Below, piece after piece: positions 1-7,896 of a DNA stretch of 64,000 nucleotides (the stretch's first letter is position 1; the number at the start of each line of letters is the position of its first letter). Where the stretch lies: contig NZ_JBHUJB010000080.1 in assembly GCF_042683245.1 (NCBI RefSeq), positions 1 through 64,000 on the forward strand, in the 5' to 3' direction. The notes under the pieces are model-generated. The model saw only the letters and a program-made list of their open reading frames with translations, had not been told where the DNA came from and made no database searches. A program made the position numbers and the translations under genes. The stretch comes from Rubritalea tangerina (GTDB taxonomy: Bacteria; Verrucomicrobiota; Verrucomicrobiia; Verrucomicrobiales; Akkermansiaceae).

Positions 1-2
1 GA

Positions 3-116
3 GCCATCATGAATTATATTGAAGAAAGTAACCGTGCATCCAAACCTTTCAAGTGGACTGCCTCGGCTGACCAGATCTTTGAAAAAATCGAATCATTTTG
101 CACAGGACTTCGCTGA
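3..116 (+). CDS. IS630-family transposase, C-terminal end (partial)
   Basis: An open frame enters from the left edge and stops at TGA 114-116, giving the last 37 residues of a protein. The tail reads SKPFKWTASADQIFEKIES, which fits the pattern KPF-W-T-x-SAD-x-I-x-EKI that I know from the C-terminus of IS630-type DDE transposases; these cut and paste DNA at TA dinucleotides. The catalytic domain lies outside the window, so I cannot say whether the copy is intact. The inverted-repeat element that begins four bases after the stop supports an IS context. The assignment rests on a short motif only. Confidence 0.6.
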   Translation, partial: AIMNYIEESNRASKPFKWTASADQIFEKIESFCTGLR

Positions 117-119
117 CAG

Positions 120-345
120 CACACTAGGCGGTGTGGACAAATTGCTTCACCACCCGTTTTTAGATAAGGTGATTGGAGTCAGTTGCCATGCGGCAAAGGG
201 ATTTGGGAGGCTGAGGCATCTTTTGTATCTGGCTTCGTTGTCTTCCATGGCGAGGATGTTTATCCACGCCATGAACTCCGCCTTGGCAGATGCAAAATCT
301 ACTCTCAGCGGGCGGCAAACCATTTTGTCCACACCGCCTAGTGTG
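120..345. repeat. TA-flanked inverted-repeat element (MITE-like or IS end)
   Basis: A perfect 22-bp inverted repeat lies at 120-141 and 324-345 (CACACTAGGCGGTGTGGACA plus AA, and its reverse complement), with 182 bp between. Each arm contains the dinucleotide TA (125-126 and 339-340). One reading is a 212-bp element at 127-338 with 15-bp ends GGCGGTGTGGACAAA, flanked by duplicated TA and inserted in the middle of the palindrome CACACTAGTGTG. Another reading is that the arms are terminal repeats of the neighbouring IS630 element. Open frames cross it on both strands but look non-coding. Confidence 0.6.
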
Positions 346-368
346 GTGACGGAATTCACAGCTACAGC

Positions 369-1595
369 CTAGTTCGTTTCGAGGGCTTCAGAAATGCTCA
401 ACACGACGAGGGGGCCATCTTGATGGATTTGAGGTGGCCTTGGGAGTGTTGAGCTTATTTTTTGGCCATGTTGGTAGAAGTTGGTGGCTGCGTCAGCATT
501 TGTGAACTTCAAGGACCAAGAAGTTGTGGCGGAATTGGGAGTGGCAGTGGTGATGCTCAGGGTGTCTGAATGGAGGTTTTCGACGAGGTCTCGAATGGTG
601 TTATCTGGGAGTTCGAGTTGTTGGAGGTAGGCATCGAGAGTGAGGGCTCCGAGCTGGGTGGAGAGCTGGATGGTTTCGCCTTCTGCGGGGGTGAATGGGG
701 GCGTGGAAAGCGGGCGTTTGAGCATGATTGCCTGCGTGGATGCTCGGTCAGATTTGAGGGTGCTAAGTTGGGCTTCGGCACTAGGGAAGGTGGCTAGATA
801 GGCTTTGGCGTGGGTGTTGGCAAAGGTGGTGATGGCTTTTGGAAGTGGGCTGAGGGCGGCAAAGATTTCACGAGCTTCGGTGTTATCTACCGGGTCAATG
901 AAGCCATTGCGTCTGGCTTGGATGGCGTAGAAGCGATCTTGCAGCAGGGACGCGCGTCCACGCTGGAGGCCGATGTGGCAGTAGAATTGGTCGTCGGTGA
1001 GTGTGTTAGAAAGCGGGTAGTACTGGTCTAACAACGAGATGGCGAGGAGTCTGATGAGTCCGGCTTGGTGGTGGGTATTTTCTGGGTCAAAGTGAGGTGC
1101 TAGGAGGAGTTCTCCTGAGATATAGTCGTAGGTGCCAATGGCGCCGGTGGTTTCTGCGGCGATGACTTGGCCGATGAAGTTTTGGTTGGGAGGGAGAAGA
1201 CCGAGGACATCGTAGGCATAGCTTCTCATTTCTAGTCCAACTTCATTGAAGGTACCGAGCCAGAGTTGGCTGGCAGCTTCGTGGAGCATATCTTCGGAGC
1301 GTTTGAAGACGGGGGGAGGGGTACGGAAGCTCAGGCCGACATCCTTTTCAACAAAGTCGATGAGGGCGGGATCGATTTCGGTGGTGGCTTCTGCGGAGAG
1401 GAGGTTTCTGAGGGCGGCATTATCGTTGCGCAGGCGGTCGAGTTCTTCTTCGAGTTGGGCGATATATTTCGAGTCGCCAGGGTGAATGGTATTGTCTTGT
1501 CGAGGTTGTGATTCGAGTTGGCGTTCGACGTAGAGCTTGGTGCCAACGATGAGGGCACCAAAGCCCAGGAGGGTGAGAAGAGCTTCTGGGCGCAT
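369..1595 (-). CDS. hypothetical membrane-anchored protein with coiled coil
   Basis: I do not recognise this 408-residue protein. Residues 5-22 form one hydrophobic segment (LLTLLGFGALIVGTKLYV), so the protein is probably anchored by its N-terminus. Residues about 44-70 are a charged heptad-like stretch (IAQLEEELDRLRNDNAALRN) that predicts a coiled coil. The rest is a soluble, mainly helical region without Cys clusters or an obvious catalytic motif, ending in a small alpha/beta-like part from about residue 290. It starts 4 bp after the stop of the secreted protein at 1600-2202 on the same strand, so the two are probably co-transcribed. The ATG at 1593-1595 is the only good start in front of the hydrophobic segment. 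Function unknown. Confidence 0.7.
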   Translation of the reverse strand: MRPEALLTLLGFGALIVGTKLYVERQLESQPRQDNTIHPGDSKYIAQLEEELDRLRNDNAALRNLLSAEATTEIDPALIDFVEKDVGLSFRTPPPVFKRSEDMLHEAASQLWLGTFNEVGLEMRSYAYDVLGLLPPNQNFIGQVIAAETTGAIGTYDYISGELLLAPHFDPENTHHQAGLIRLLAISLLDQYYPLSNTLTDDQFYCHIGLQRGRASLLQDRFYAIQARRNGFIDPVDNTEAREIFAALSPLPKAITTFANTHAKAYLATFPSAEAQLSTLKSDRASTQAIMLKRPLSTPPFTPAEGETIQLSTQLGALTLDAYLQQLELPDNTIRDLVENLHSDTLSITTATPNSATTSWSLKFTNADAATNFYQHGQKISSTLPRPPQIHQDGPLVVLSISEALETN

Positions 1596-1599
1596 GGGT

Positions 1600-2202
1600 T
1601 TAGCGGCCGAGTGGTCTGGAGTTGGGGTTGACGGGGACGCGTTTGAATGGGTCGGCGTCGTGATCGGAGCCGGGTTTATTTTTATCGAGCCAGTTCATGA
1701 GTTCTTCGGAGGTTTTTCCAGCTTGTGAGGTAAAGGTGATGGGGGCGGAGCGCTCGCCTTGGGCGTTATAGTAGTATCGGGTAGCGCGGACAGGCTCTTC
1801 CTTGCTGGGGTTGTGTGCGAAGGTGCGTTTGACTCGGGCATCGAACATATTTTCGGCGATGAGGCGACCGGTGTCTTTGTGGTAGCCGTAGACGATGCGG
1901 AAGAGTTTTTTATTTTTGCCATCGTAGACGATACCGCTGCGGAGGTTACCGAATTTATCACGGCGGTAGATGGTGCGGGAGCGTGTGACTTGTTCCCCGT
2001 TGGCTTTCTCAACGTAGGTACGCTTTTGGAGGGTGGTGTTTCCGGCATCGCGTTTAAATTCAGTGGTTGAGCCATCACGGTTTCTTGAGATGCGGGCGAG
2101 GTGTTTGGACTTACTCGTTGATTTTCCTTGGGCTAGAAGGTTGGCAGGGGCGCAGGTGATGAGCGCGACTGCGATGAGCAAGAGGCGAGGGATCGTGGTC
2201 AT
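1600..2202 (-). CDS. hypothetical secreted protein with MORN/RHS-like repeats
   Basis: This is a 200-residue protein with a clear signal peptide (MTTIPRLLLIAVALITCA, probable cleavage after LLAQ near residue 25). The mature part is basic and contains recurring short units with aromatic and Gly residues (GNLRSGIVYDGKNKKLFRIV, GRLIAENMF, RATRYYYNAQGERS) that resemble the beta-hairpin units of MORN or RHS-like proteins. It probably acts in the periplasm or at the outer surface. It lies directly upstream of the coiled-coil protein on the same strand (4 bp gap), and folP diverges 80 bp away. No enzymatic motif was seen. Confidence 0.65.
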   Translation of the reverse strand: MTTIPRLLLIAVALITCAPANLLAQGKSTSKSKHLARISRNRDGSTTEFKRDAGNTTLQKRTYVEKANGEQVTRSRTIYRRDKFGNLRSGIVYDGKNKKLFRIVYGYHKDTGRLIAENMFDARVKRTFAHNPSKEEPVRATRYYYNAQGERSAPITFTSQAGKTSEELMNWLDKNKPGSDHDADPFKRVPVNPNSRPLGR

Positions 2203-2281
2203 GAGGATGAGCTAAGCGACAATTTCGTCAGCTTTCAAGTTTTCAGTTTGCCAGATACGGGCAGAATGTCTTACTAACGGC

Positions 2282-3127
2282 ATGCGCTGGAAAACAAGAC
2301 GTCGAGTTGTCGATCTCACTGAGAAGGGACTGATTGTGGGGATTTTGAATGTGACACCCGATTCTTTTTCTGATGGTGGGCAGTATCTTGATATTCCATT
2401 GGCAGTGCAGCATGCGATTGGGATGTTACAGGAGGGGGCTGAGATTATCGACATTGGTGGTGAGTCGACTCGGCCTGGGGCTGCTAAAGTGACTGAGGAG
2501 GAAGAGTTGGCTAGGGTGTTGCCAGTGATACGAGCCTTGCGCGAGGCGAGTAATTGCTTGATTTCCATAGATACGAGCAAGGCAGAAGTGGCGCGTCAGG
2601 CGATTGAGGCAGGTGCTGACATTGTCAATGATGTGACAGGTTTGAAGGGGGACGTGAATATGGCGAAGGTCTGTGCGCAGACGGATGTGGGAGTGATCGT
2701 GATGCACATGCAGGGGAGTCCCGACACGATGCAGGATCAGCCAGTGTATGAAGATGTTTTACGCGAGGTGCGCAAGTATTTTGAGGAACGCTACCGGACG
2801 CTGACGAAATTAGGGGTGAATCCACAATGCTTGTGTTTCGATCCAGGTATTGGTTTTGGAAAGACTCTCGATCACAACTTGCAGTTACTGCATGGGCTTT
2901 CGACCTTACAAGTGAACAACAGACCTGTTATGTTAGGGGTTTCTCGGAAGTCGATGATCGGGAAAGTCTTGGGATTAGAGGACGCAGAAGACAGGGATAC
3001 TGGGACGGTAGCCCTGACGAGTATGGGGCGTCTTGCGGGTGCGCAGCTGCATCGGGTGCATGAGATCAGGAGGAACTATGAGGCGATGCGGATGGCTGAA
3101 GCTGTGTTGCACAATGGTGAGGCATGA
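2282..3127 (+). CDS. folP: dihydropteroate synthase
   Basis: FolP condenses p-aminobenzoate with 7,8-dihydropterin pyrophosphate in folate synthesis and is the sulfonamide target. The 281-residue length is normal. The first signature GILNVTPDSFSDGG is at residues 20-33, the second DIGGESTRPGA at 57-67, the central IVNDVTG follows near 120, and FDPGIGFGKT is near 187-196, all as expected for the TIM-barrel family. ATG at 2282 gives the usual short leader before the first signature. The stop overlaps the ATG of the next gene in an ATGA arrangement (3124-3127), so a secreted esterase is translationally coupled to a cytosolic folate enzyme with no obvious functional link. Confidence 0.95.
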   Translation: MRWKTRRRVVDLTEKGLIVGILNVTPDSFSDGGQYLDIPLAVQHAIGMLQEGAEIIDIGGESTRPGAAKVTEEEELARVLPVIRALREASNCLISIDTSKAEVARQAIEAGADIVNDVTGLKGDVNMAKVCAQTDVGVIVMHMQGSPDTMQDQPVYEDVLREVRKYFEERYRTLTKLGVNPQCLCFDPGIGFGKTLDHNLQLLHGLSTLQVNNRPVMLGVSRKSMIGKVLGLEDAEDRDTGTVALTSMGRLAGAQLHRVHEIRRNYEAMRMAEAVLHNGEA

Positions 3128-4026
3128 GAGGGCGCTCAATAGTAGGTGGATTTTTGCTGTGGTTAGTAGTGAGCTACCCACTGCTTGTTAGGGGTGGGGA
3201 GGCGCGTTGTGTCAATTTTTTGTATGCGACTGGAGAGGGGGAGAAGGCGGCGGGTTTGTATTTGCCGGCTGGGTATAACGGGAAGGACAGTTATCCATTG
3301 GTGGTGTACCTACATGGGTCTGGTGGAGCTGGGGATAATGGTGGAGATGCCTTGGGGCGGTGGTTGAATTCGATGCCAATTATCAAGGAGGCGCTGAAGA
3401 AACCGGAGCTTTATGAGTGTTTGATATTGGTGCCAAGATGTCCACGTGGGAAGTTATGGGCACCAGTTCCAGCATCGGCGAAGCAATCTGCGTGGAGGGC
3501 GCGCCGGCATGGAGTGGAGGGAAAGACGCCGGATAATGCTGAGGCATTGGGCAAAGCGATTCGTGCAGTGTGTAAGGCATATTCGGTGAACACACAGAAG
3601 ATTACGATTACGGGTTTTTCAATGGGTGGGGAGGGAGCGCTGCGCTATGCCGGGATGCATGGGGATTTATTTGCTGCAGTGGCACCTGCGGCAGGGACTG
3701 CAGCTGTGGTGATGGAAGATGTACCAGCTTTATCGAAGATGGGAGTGTGGATTTTTCAGGGAGAGAGAGATAGGGTGAGTCCAAGTGATCTTGCTCAAGA
3801 TTTGGTGCAGGCTTTAAAGCAAGCTGGTGGTCAGGTGAAGTATACTGAATATGAGGGAGTCGGGCACGGCTTTGCGCCACGTGTATACAGCGACCGGAAG
3901 TTTATCGAGTGGTTACTGGAGCAAGAGAAAGGGGATAAGAAGAGCTCAAGGTCTAGTGAGCAATTTTTTTGCTCACTAGGTTCGGGTGAAGGTTTCGAGC
4001 TTGGGGTTAGCGTCGTCGTTGTTTAG
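3124..4026 (+). CDS. secreted alpha/beta-hydrolase (PHB depolymerase/esterase-like)
   Basis: This 300-residue protein has an N-terminal signal peptide (GGFLLWLVVSYPLLVRGG) and an alpha/beta-hydrolase fold. VYLHGSGGAGD is the oxyanion-hole loop, GFSMGG (near residue 163) carries the nucleophilic Ser, GERDRVSP supplies the likely Asp and GVGHGF the His. This matches the Esterase_phd/dienelactone-hydrolase-like group of secreted esterases; the substrate is unknown. It overlaps folP by 4 bp. The last 25 or so residues (from KKSSRSSEQ) look non-homologous: they are encoded by a hairpin (3953-3979) and then run 20 bp into the 3' end of the convergent gene holA, so the natural end may be a read-through of what was once non-coding sequence. 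Confidence 0.75.
   Translation: MRGRSIVGGFLLWLVVSYPLLVRGGEARCVNFLYATGEGEKAAGLYLPAGYNGKDSYPLVVYLHGSGGAGDNGGDALGRWLNSMPIIKEALKKPELYECLILVPRCPRGKLWAPVPASAKQSAWRARRHGVEGKTPDNAEALGKAIRAVCKAYSVNTQKITITGFSMGGEGALRYAGMHGDLFAAVAPAAGTAAVVMEDVPALSKMGVWIFQGERDRVSPSDLAQDLVQALKQAGGQVKYTEYEGVGHGFAPRVYSDRKFIEWLLEQEKGDKKSSRSSEQFFCSLGSGEGFELGVSVVVV
3953..3979. terminator. hairpin between convergent genes, inside a coding end
   Basis: The arms CTAGTGAGCAA (3953-3963) and TTGCTCACTAG (3969-3979) pair perfectly over 11 bp around a TTTTT loop. It lies in the last codons of the esterase, shortly before the convergent holA stop. No T-tract follows the stem on either strand; the T-run is in the loop. It may act as a weak bidirectional terminator or as a transcript 3'-end stabiliser. 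Confidence 0.45.
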
Positions 4027-5122
4027 CTGAGCTCATGAGTTCGACGACGAGTCTGTGGAGGACCATGCGGTGGTCGAGGCTCGTGGTGACAAGTGAGCGG
4101 TCGGCTTCTAGACATGACTCCATGGCTTTCTTGAGAGCTGGGAAGGGAAAGGCTTGAGCATCTTTAGCTGCTAGAAAGAGTGGGTAGGCATTGACGCCGC
4201 CTGCTTTTTTTTGGGGGAGCCAGGCGCGATCCATTTCTGGGAGCTTATCGAGTGCGCCGGCAAATGCGTTATAGTTATGGGTGGGGAGCTTTTTATTTTC
4301 TCCTGCGGCACGAGCCATGAAAAGGTTTCGGATGGTAGGGATGAGTGAGGCGCGCAAGATGGCGATGGCGGATTCACCGCGGTCGAGTTGTTGGTCGATG
4401 AGTTCGAGAGCACGGGCGCCGTCACGGCGTTGGAGTGCGCGGCCGACTTCGAAGACGAGTCCTGCACGGGAGAGTGGGACCATCTGGCGGATATCATCGA
4501 GTTCGACGGTGCGTCGGTCTTTGCCAAGGAAGAGGTCGAGCTTATTGATTTCGACATTAATTTGGCGGGTGTCTTCTCCGGCGAGCATGACGAAGAGCTC
4601 GAGTGCATCATTGGTGAATTGGAGTTCGAGTTCCTTACCGCGTTTACGGACCATGTGTGCGACTTGTTCTTCCCAGCCGTCTTTGGAGGTATCGAGTTTA
4701 TTGTGTTCTTCGAGGGTGGCGTTATCTTTGAGCCATTTATAGAAGCTTCTACGTTTATCGATACCAGTGGCAGAGAGGATGAAGGTGATGCCTTCACCGA
4801 GGCCAGCTGCGAGGGTATCTTTAAGGGCTTCTACACCGAGTTTGGCACGTTCAGCTTCGCTGGTACGGTCGGAGCCCATGAAGGTGGCGCGCTTGAGCCA
4901 GACGATTTTTCCGCCACCGAAGAAGGGGAGTGTTTGGATGGCCTGGATGGTTTCTTGGGAGATTTCGTAGGCGTGCTCGGCGTTATCGGCATTGCCATCG
5001 ATGAGGTCATTGGCGAAGTCGTCACCCTCTTCAGGTTTGAGTTTATTGAAGAGGCGGAGGGCGGCTTCAGCGCAGGCTCCATCGTCGGTACCATAGAACG
5101 CGTAGATGTTGCTAGCAGGCAT
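4007..5122 (-). CDS. holA: DNA polymerase III subunit delta
   Basis: HolA opens the beta sliding clamp as part of the clamp-loader complex. The 371-residue protein has the family layout. The N-terminal AAA-like domain begins IYAFYGTDDGACAEAAL, followed by a segment with LPFFGGGKIVWLK (the FG(x)K-V motif near residue 70), then a sensor/lid domain with LAGEDTRQINVEINKLDLFL. The C-terminal collar domain contains AIAILRASLIPTIRNLFMAR. The Walker A site is degenerate, as is normal for delta. It is the last gene of a clpS/DUF2017-like/holA string (2-bp gap to the preceding gene) and converges on the esterase with a 20-bp overlap. Confidence 0.9.
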   Translation of the reverse strand: MPASNIYAFYGTDDGACAEAALRLFNKLKPEEGDDFANDLIDGNADNAEHAYEISQETIQAIQTLPFFGGGKIVWLKRATFMGSDRTSEAERAKLGVEALKDTLAAGLGEGITFILSATGIDKRRSFYKWLKDNATLEEHNKLDTSKDGWEEQVAHMVRKRGKELELQFTNDALELFVMLAGEDTRQINVEINKLDLFLGKDRRTVELDDIRQMVPLSRAGLVFEVGRALQRRDGARALELIDQQLDRGESAIAILRASLIPTIRNLFMARAAGENKKLPTHNYNAFAGALDKLPEMDRAWLPQKKAGGVNAYPLFLAAKDAQAFPFPALKKAMESCLEADRSLVTTSLDHRMVLHRLVVELMSSAKQRRR

Positions 5123-5124
5123 AC

Positions 5125-5601
5125 TTAGTCGAGGATGTATTCCAGCATGATGGACTGGAGGCTAGTGTAGAAGTGGTAGCGGATGAGGGCGGCTTTGAGG
5201 TTCGGGTTTTCGAACTCTAGAGCGTCTTGGTCATCGGAGTCATCGTATTGGCTGACTTCGAAGCGCTCTTCTAGTGAGAGGCGTGCTTGGTTGATAGCGC
5301 CGAACCAGATATCGGCTTCATCTGCTTTGATAAAGAGAGAGCCGGTGAGGTCGGGGTTTTTCTCTGCGGTGCTGATGGCACGTGAGACGTGGAGGACTTG
5401 CTCGTTAAATTGTTCGCTGAGTTCTGGGGTCATGAGATCAGCCCAGTCGTCATCGGCGCACATGTAGAGGGAGAGTTGTTCCGCGAGTGGCTCGTCAGGC
5501 ATTTGGCTGGCATCTGTGCAGATCATTTCTAACACAAGCCAGTCAGTGGGGTTTTCAGCATCGATTCTGAGGCTGCGATCGAGTGTGGGTGCGACTCTCA
5601 T
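5125..5601 (-). CDS. DUF2017-like protein, partner of ClpS
   Basis: This is a 158-residue acidic soluble protein without signal peptide or membrane segment. Its position directly after clpS, overlapping it by 4 bp, and its features (an N-terminal strand with repeated acidic stretches, and a C-terminal helix pair ending in LQSIMLEYILD) suggest the DUF2017 family, which in Actinobacteria is also encoded beside clpS. I infer a role linked to the N-degron adaptor, but no biochemical function is visible. The family assignment relies on context more than on motifs. Confidence 0.55.
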   Translation of the reverse strand: MRVAPTLDRSLRIDAENPTDWLVLEMICTDASQMPDEPLAEQLSLYMCADDDWADLMTPELSEQFNEQVLHVSRAISTAEKNPDLTGSLFIKADEADIWFGAINQARLSLEERFEVSQYDDSDDQDALEFENPNLKAALIRYHFYTSLQSIMLEYILD

Positions 5602-5885
5602 TTTGCTTTTTGAATCGTGGCTTTAAGTTGGTGGGAATGGAGTTGTTGGACGTAGAGTTCGGCTTGTTCTTTTTCGCCGGTCCAGACGATAGATTTGCCA
5701 GCGTTATGGATTTCCAGCATCAGTTTTTCTGATTTTTCTTTAGGGTATCCGAAGACGCGTTTGAGGACGAGGGTGACGTAAGCCATGAGGTTGACTGGGT
5801 CGTCAAAGATGACAACAGACCAAGGAGGGGTGGTCTGGGTTTTGGATTGTACTTGAGTGTCGGTACCTGTGGATTCCGCTGTCAT
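5598..5885 (-). CDS. clpS: ATP-dependent Clp protease adaptor ClpS
   Basis: ClpS delivers substrates with destabilising N-terminal residues to the ClpA/ClpC-ClpP protease. The 95-residue protein has the family core PWSVVIFDDPVNLMAYV near residues 21-37 (D-D-P-V-N with the substrate-binding Asn-Asp region), KRVFGYPKEKSEKLMLEIH, then the AELYVQQL-type helix. The first 20 residues are a flexible Thr/Gln-rich tail, as usual. It is the first gene of the clpS/DUF2017-like/holA string; its stop overlaps the next ATG (5598-5601). No ClpA or ClpC gene is in the window. Confidence 0.92.
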   Translation of the reverse strand: MTAESTGTDTQVQSKTQTTPPWSVVIFDDPVNLMAYVTLVLKRVFGYPKEKSEKLMLEIHNAGKSIVWTGEKEQAELYVQQLHSHQLKATIQKAK

Positions 5886-5963
5886 GTGGAAGGTATCTTG
5901 GCTGGTTGTCTATCAGGCTTCAACCATTATTCCGCTGGAGTATCTAAAAGGATGGGGGCGGAC

Positions 5964-6000
5964 ACAAAAAAAGCACACCACCTGAGGAGGTGGTGTGCTA
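5964..6000 (-). terminator. intrinsic terminator of nadA
   Basis: On the minus strand a perfect 12-bp stem (5988-5999 with 5972-5983, arms AGCACACCACCT/AGGTGGTGTGCT) with a 4-nt loop is followed by a run of seven T (plus-strand A 5966-5972, the first pairing into the stem). It starts 23 bp after the nadA stop and is a textbook Rho-independent terminator. Confidence 0.9.
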
Positions 6001-6022
6001 GAAGAGGTGCGGGAAGTGTTTT

Positions 6023-6961
6023 TTACTTCGATTGTTCGAGCATGCGGATGATGGGGGCTTCTGCGCGTTGGCGGATCTCCTCGGGCATTTCAACTGTGGG
6101 GGTGAGGTTGAGGAGGCAATCGCGGAGTTTCTCCATGGTATTCATTTTCATGAAGTGGCAGTCATTGCAGGCGCATTTATCTGTTGGGCCAGCGATGAGG
6201 TTTTTATCCGGGGCTTCTTTCTGAAGGCGGTGGAGCATGCCAGATTCGGTGACAACGATGATGTCTTTGACTGGTGCATTTTTGCAGAAGCCGATCATTT
6301 TTTCGGTTGAGCAGACTTCGTCGGCGAGCATGCGAACGGCGGTGGTGCACTCGGGGTGTGCAACGACGAGCGCCTCTGGGTATTCTTCCTTGATTTTGTT
6401 GATGGAGTTCTGGGTGAACTCGACGTGCACGTAGCAGGCGCCTTGCCAGAGGTCCATTTTACGACCAGTTTGTTCCATGACCCAGGCGCCGAGGTTGGCA
6501 TCGGGGACGAAGAGGATAGGGCGGTCAGCGGGGGCTTTATTGACGATATCGATAGCGTTACCTGAGGTGACAATGACATCGCAGAGAGCTTTTACGCCGC
6601 CTGAGCAATTGATATAGGCGATGACGTAGTAGTTCTTTTCTTTATTCGCTTCGAGGAATGCCGCGAGGTCCTCGGCTGGGCAGGATTCCTCAAGTGAGCA
6701 ACCCGCGTCGCGGTCTGGGAGAACGACAGTTTTGTTAGGGTTGAGGATTTTAGCGGTTTCGGCCATGAAGTGGACACCGCAGAAAGCAATGACGTCGCAG
6801 TCGGTCTCTTGAGCTTTATAGGCGAGGCCGAGCGAGTCACCGACGTAGTCAGCGATATCTTGGATTTCTCCGACTTGGTAGTTATGGGCAAGAATGACGG
6901 CGTTGCGTTCTTTCTTGAGTTGGAGAATTTCTTCTTTGAGGTCGATAGCGGTAGTGGCCAT
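6023..6961 (-). CDS. nadA: quinolinate synthase
   Basis: NadA condenses iminoaspartate with dihydroxyacetone phosphate to quinolinate in de novo NAD synthesis, using a [4Fe-4S] cluster. The 312-residue length fits the short NadA form. Substrate motifs seen are ILAHNYQVGEIQDIADYVGDS (N-terminal domain) and VHFMAETAKIL. The cluster cysteines are in the three expected places: DRDAGCSLEESC near residue 88, QGACYVHVEF near 176 and DKCACNDCHFM near 263. The partner nadB is not in the window, so the gene stands alone between its own terminator and the bactofilin gene. Confidence 0.95.
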   Translation of the reverse strand: MATTAIDLKEEILQLKKERNAVILAHNYQVGEIQDIADYVGDSLGLAYKAQETDCDVIAFCGVHFMAETAKILNPNKTVVLPDRDAGCSLEESCPAEDLAAFLEANKEKNYYVIAYINCSGGVKALCDVIVTSGNAIDIVNKAPADRPILFVPDANLGAWVMEQTGRKMDLWQGACYVHVEFTQNSINKIKEEYPEALVVAHPECTTAVRMLADEVCSTEKMIGFCKNAPVKDIIVVTESGMLHRLQKEAPDKNLIAGPTDKCACNDCHFMKMNTMEKLRDCLLNLTPTVEMPEEIRQRAEAPIIRMLEQSK

Positions 6962-7055
6962 GGATGTATAGAATTCGGTAGGCGGGTTCAGATGACTTGT
7001 GCTGTAGTGCGGGGGGGAGGAAATTACAAGTGTTCTGAGGGGTAGTGGTAAAGGA

Positions 7056-7086
7056 AAACGGACAACCCTGGTGAGGGTGTCCGTTT
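7056..7086 (-). terminator. hairpin downstream of bactofilin gene
   Basis: AAACGGAC plus ACCCT (7056-7069, one bulged A) pairs with AGGGT plus GTCCGTTT (7074-7086) around a GGTG loop. It lies 108 bp after the bactofilin stop and 95 bp upstream of nadA. On the minus strand it is followed by TTCCTTTACC, a weak T-tract, so termination is plausible but not certain. Confidence 0.5.
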
Positions 7087-7194
7087 GAAATATTTAGATA
7101 TCTAGATCTAGTTGCTTATTTGGCCGAGAGCCCGGTGAATCAGCATTCTGGGTGGGTTTATGCACCGGTTTCTTAGCAGTGGGCTGCTGAGAGT

Positions 7195-7809
7195 TTAGGA
7201 TGCTGCGGCCGTCTTCTCCTTTTTTGCAGGAGCGGATGCAGCGGGCTTGTTAGGTGTTGTCTGAGCAGGCACTGAGCTAGGCGCACCGACAGTGGACTTG
7301 CCGACGAAGATTGCACCCGCTTCGATGGAGAGGGTGGCAGCCTTGATGTCACCGACGAGTTCTGCATTTGCTTTAAGTTCGACGCGGTCTGCTACGGTGA
7401 TGTTGCCGTGAACTTTACCGTAGATGACGACGGAGCGGGTGCGGATTTCAGCGCGAACGCGAGCGTTTTCACCTACAGTGAGTGAGCCATCAGAATCGAT
7501 TTCACCTTCAATTTTGCCATCGACGACGAGGTCATTGGTGAAGCGGACTTGACCTTTGATTTCGACATCGGAGCTGAGCATATTGCGTCCACTTCCTGCG
7601 GCGATTTGGGAAGTATTGGATTGTTGTTTTGGGCGTTGCTCGGCGATTGGCTTTTGTGAGGACTGTGGGCGGGTTTCAGAGGCAGCTGGGGAGCTCGCAG
7701 ATGGAGCTGTTTGGGAGCTTGCGCTTTGGGAGCTGCTGGATGGTGATGGAGCGCCCTGATTTGGAGTGCCTTCGTTTTGGTTGCTGATATATTTTTTGAA
7801 TACAGACAC
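7195..7809 (-). CDS. bactofilin-family cytoskeletal protein
   Basis: Bactofilins form nucleotide-independent filaments that shape the cell or localise envelope enzymes. The 204-residue protein has a disordered Ser/Gln/Pro-rich leader (residues 10-75) and then a compact right-handed beta-helix core (about 80-170). The core has the repeating Val/Gly pattern VDGKIEGEIDSDGSLTVGEN, RTRSVVIYGKVHGNI and LKANAELVGDI, typical of the DUF583 fold. A Pro/Ala/Lys-rich tail ends the protein. It follows the TPR membrane protein at 7897-8724 (87 bp) on the same strand. It adds a second cytoskeletal element to the MreB system found at 60-62 kb. Confidence 0.88.
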   Translation of the reverse strand: MSVFKKYISNQNEGTPNQGAPSPSSSSQSASSQTAPSASSPAASETRPQSSQKPIAEQRPKQQSNTSQIAAGSGRNMLSSDVEIKGQVRFTNDLVVDGKIEGEIDSDGSLTVGENARVRAEIRTRSVVIYGKVHGNITVADRVELKANAELVGDIKAATLSIEAGAIFVGKSTVGAPSSVPAQTTPNKPAASAPAKKEKTAAAS

Positions 7810-7896
7810 GGCTGGTATTTAATTTCTGATGGTTATGAATGGGTTCTTCGTTTGTGGCGAAGAGTGATGAGGAATATTTTGGGGCTACCCTATAGC

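Noticed and set aside
19..372. Plus-strand open frame of 117 codons over the inverted-repeat element
   Set aside because: It runs out of frame with the transposase tail and across both repeat arms, and shows no domain-like pattern.
4388..5128. Long open frame on the plus strand opposite holA
   Set aside because: It is a shadow of holA: composition is driven by the antisense of a real gene, it has no family features, and holA motifs are clear on the other strand.
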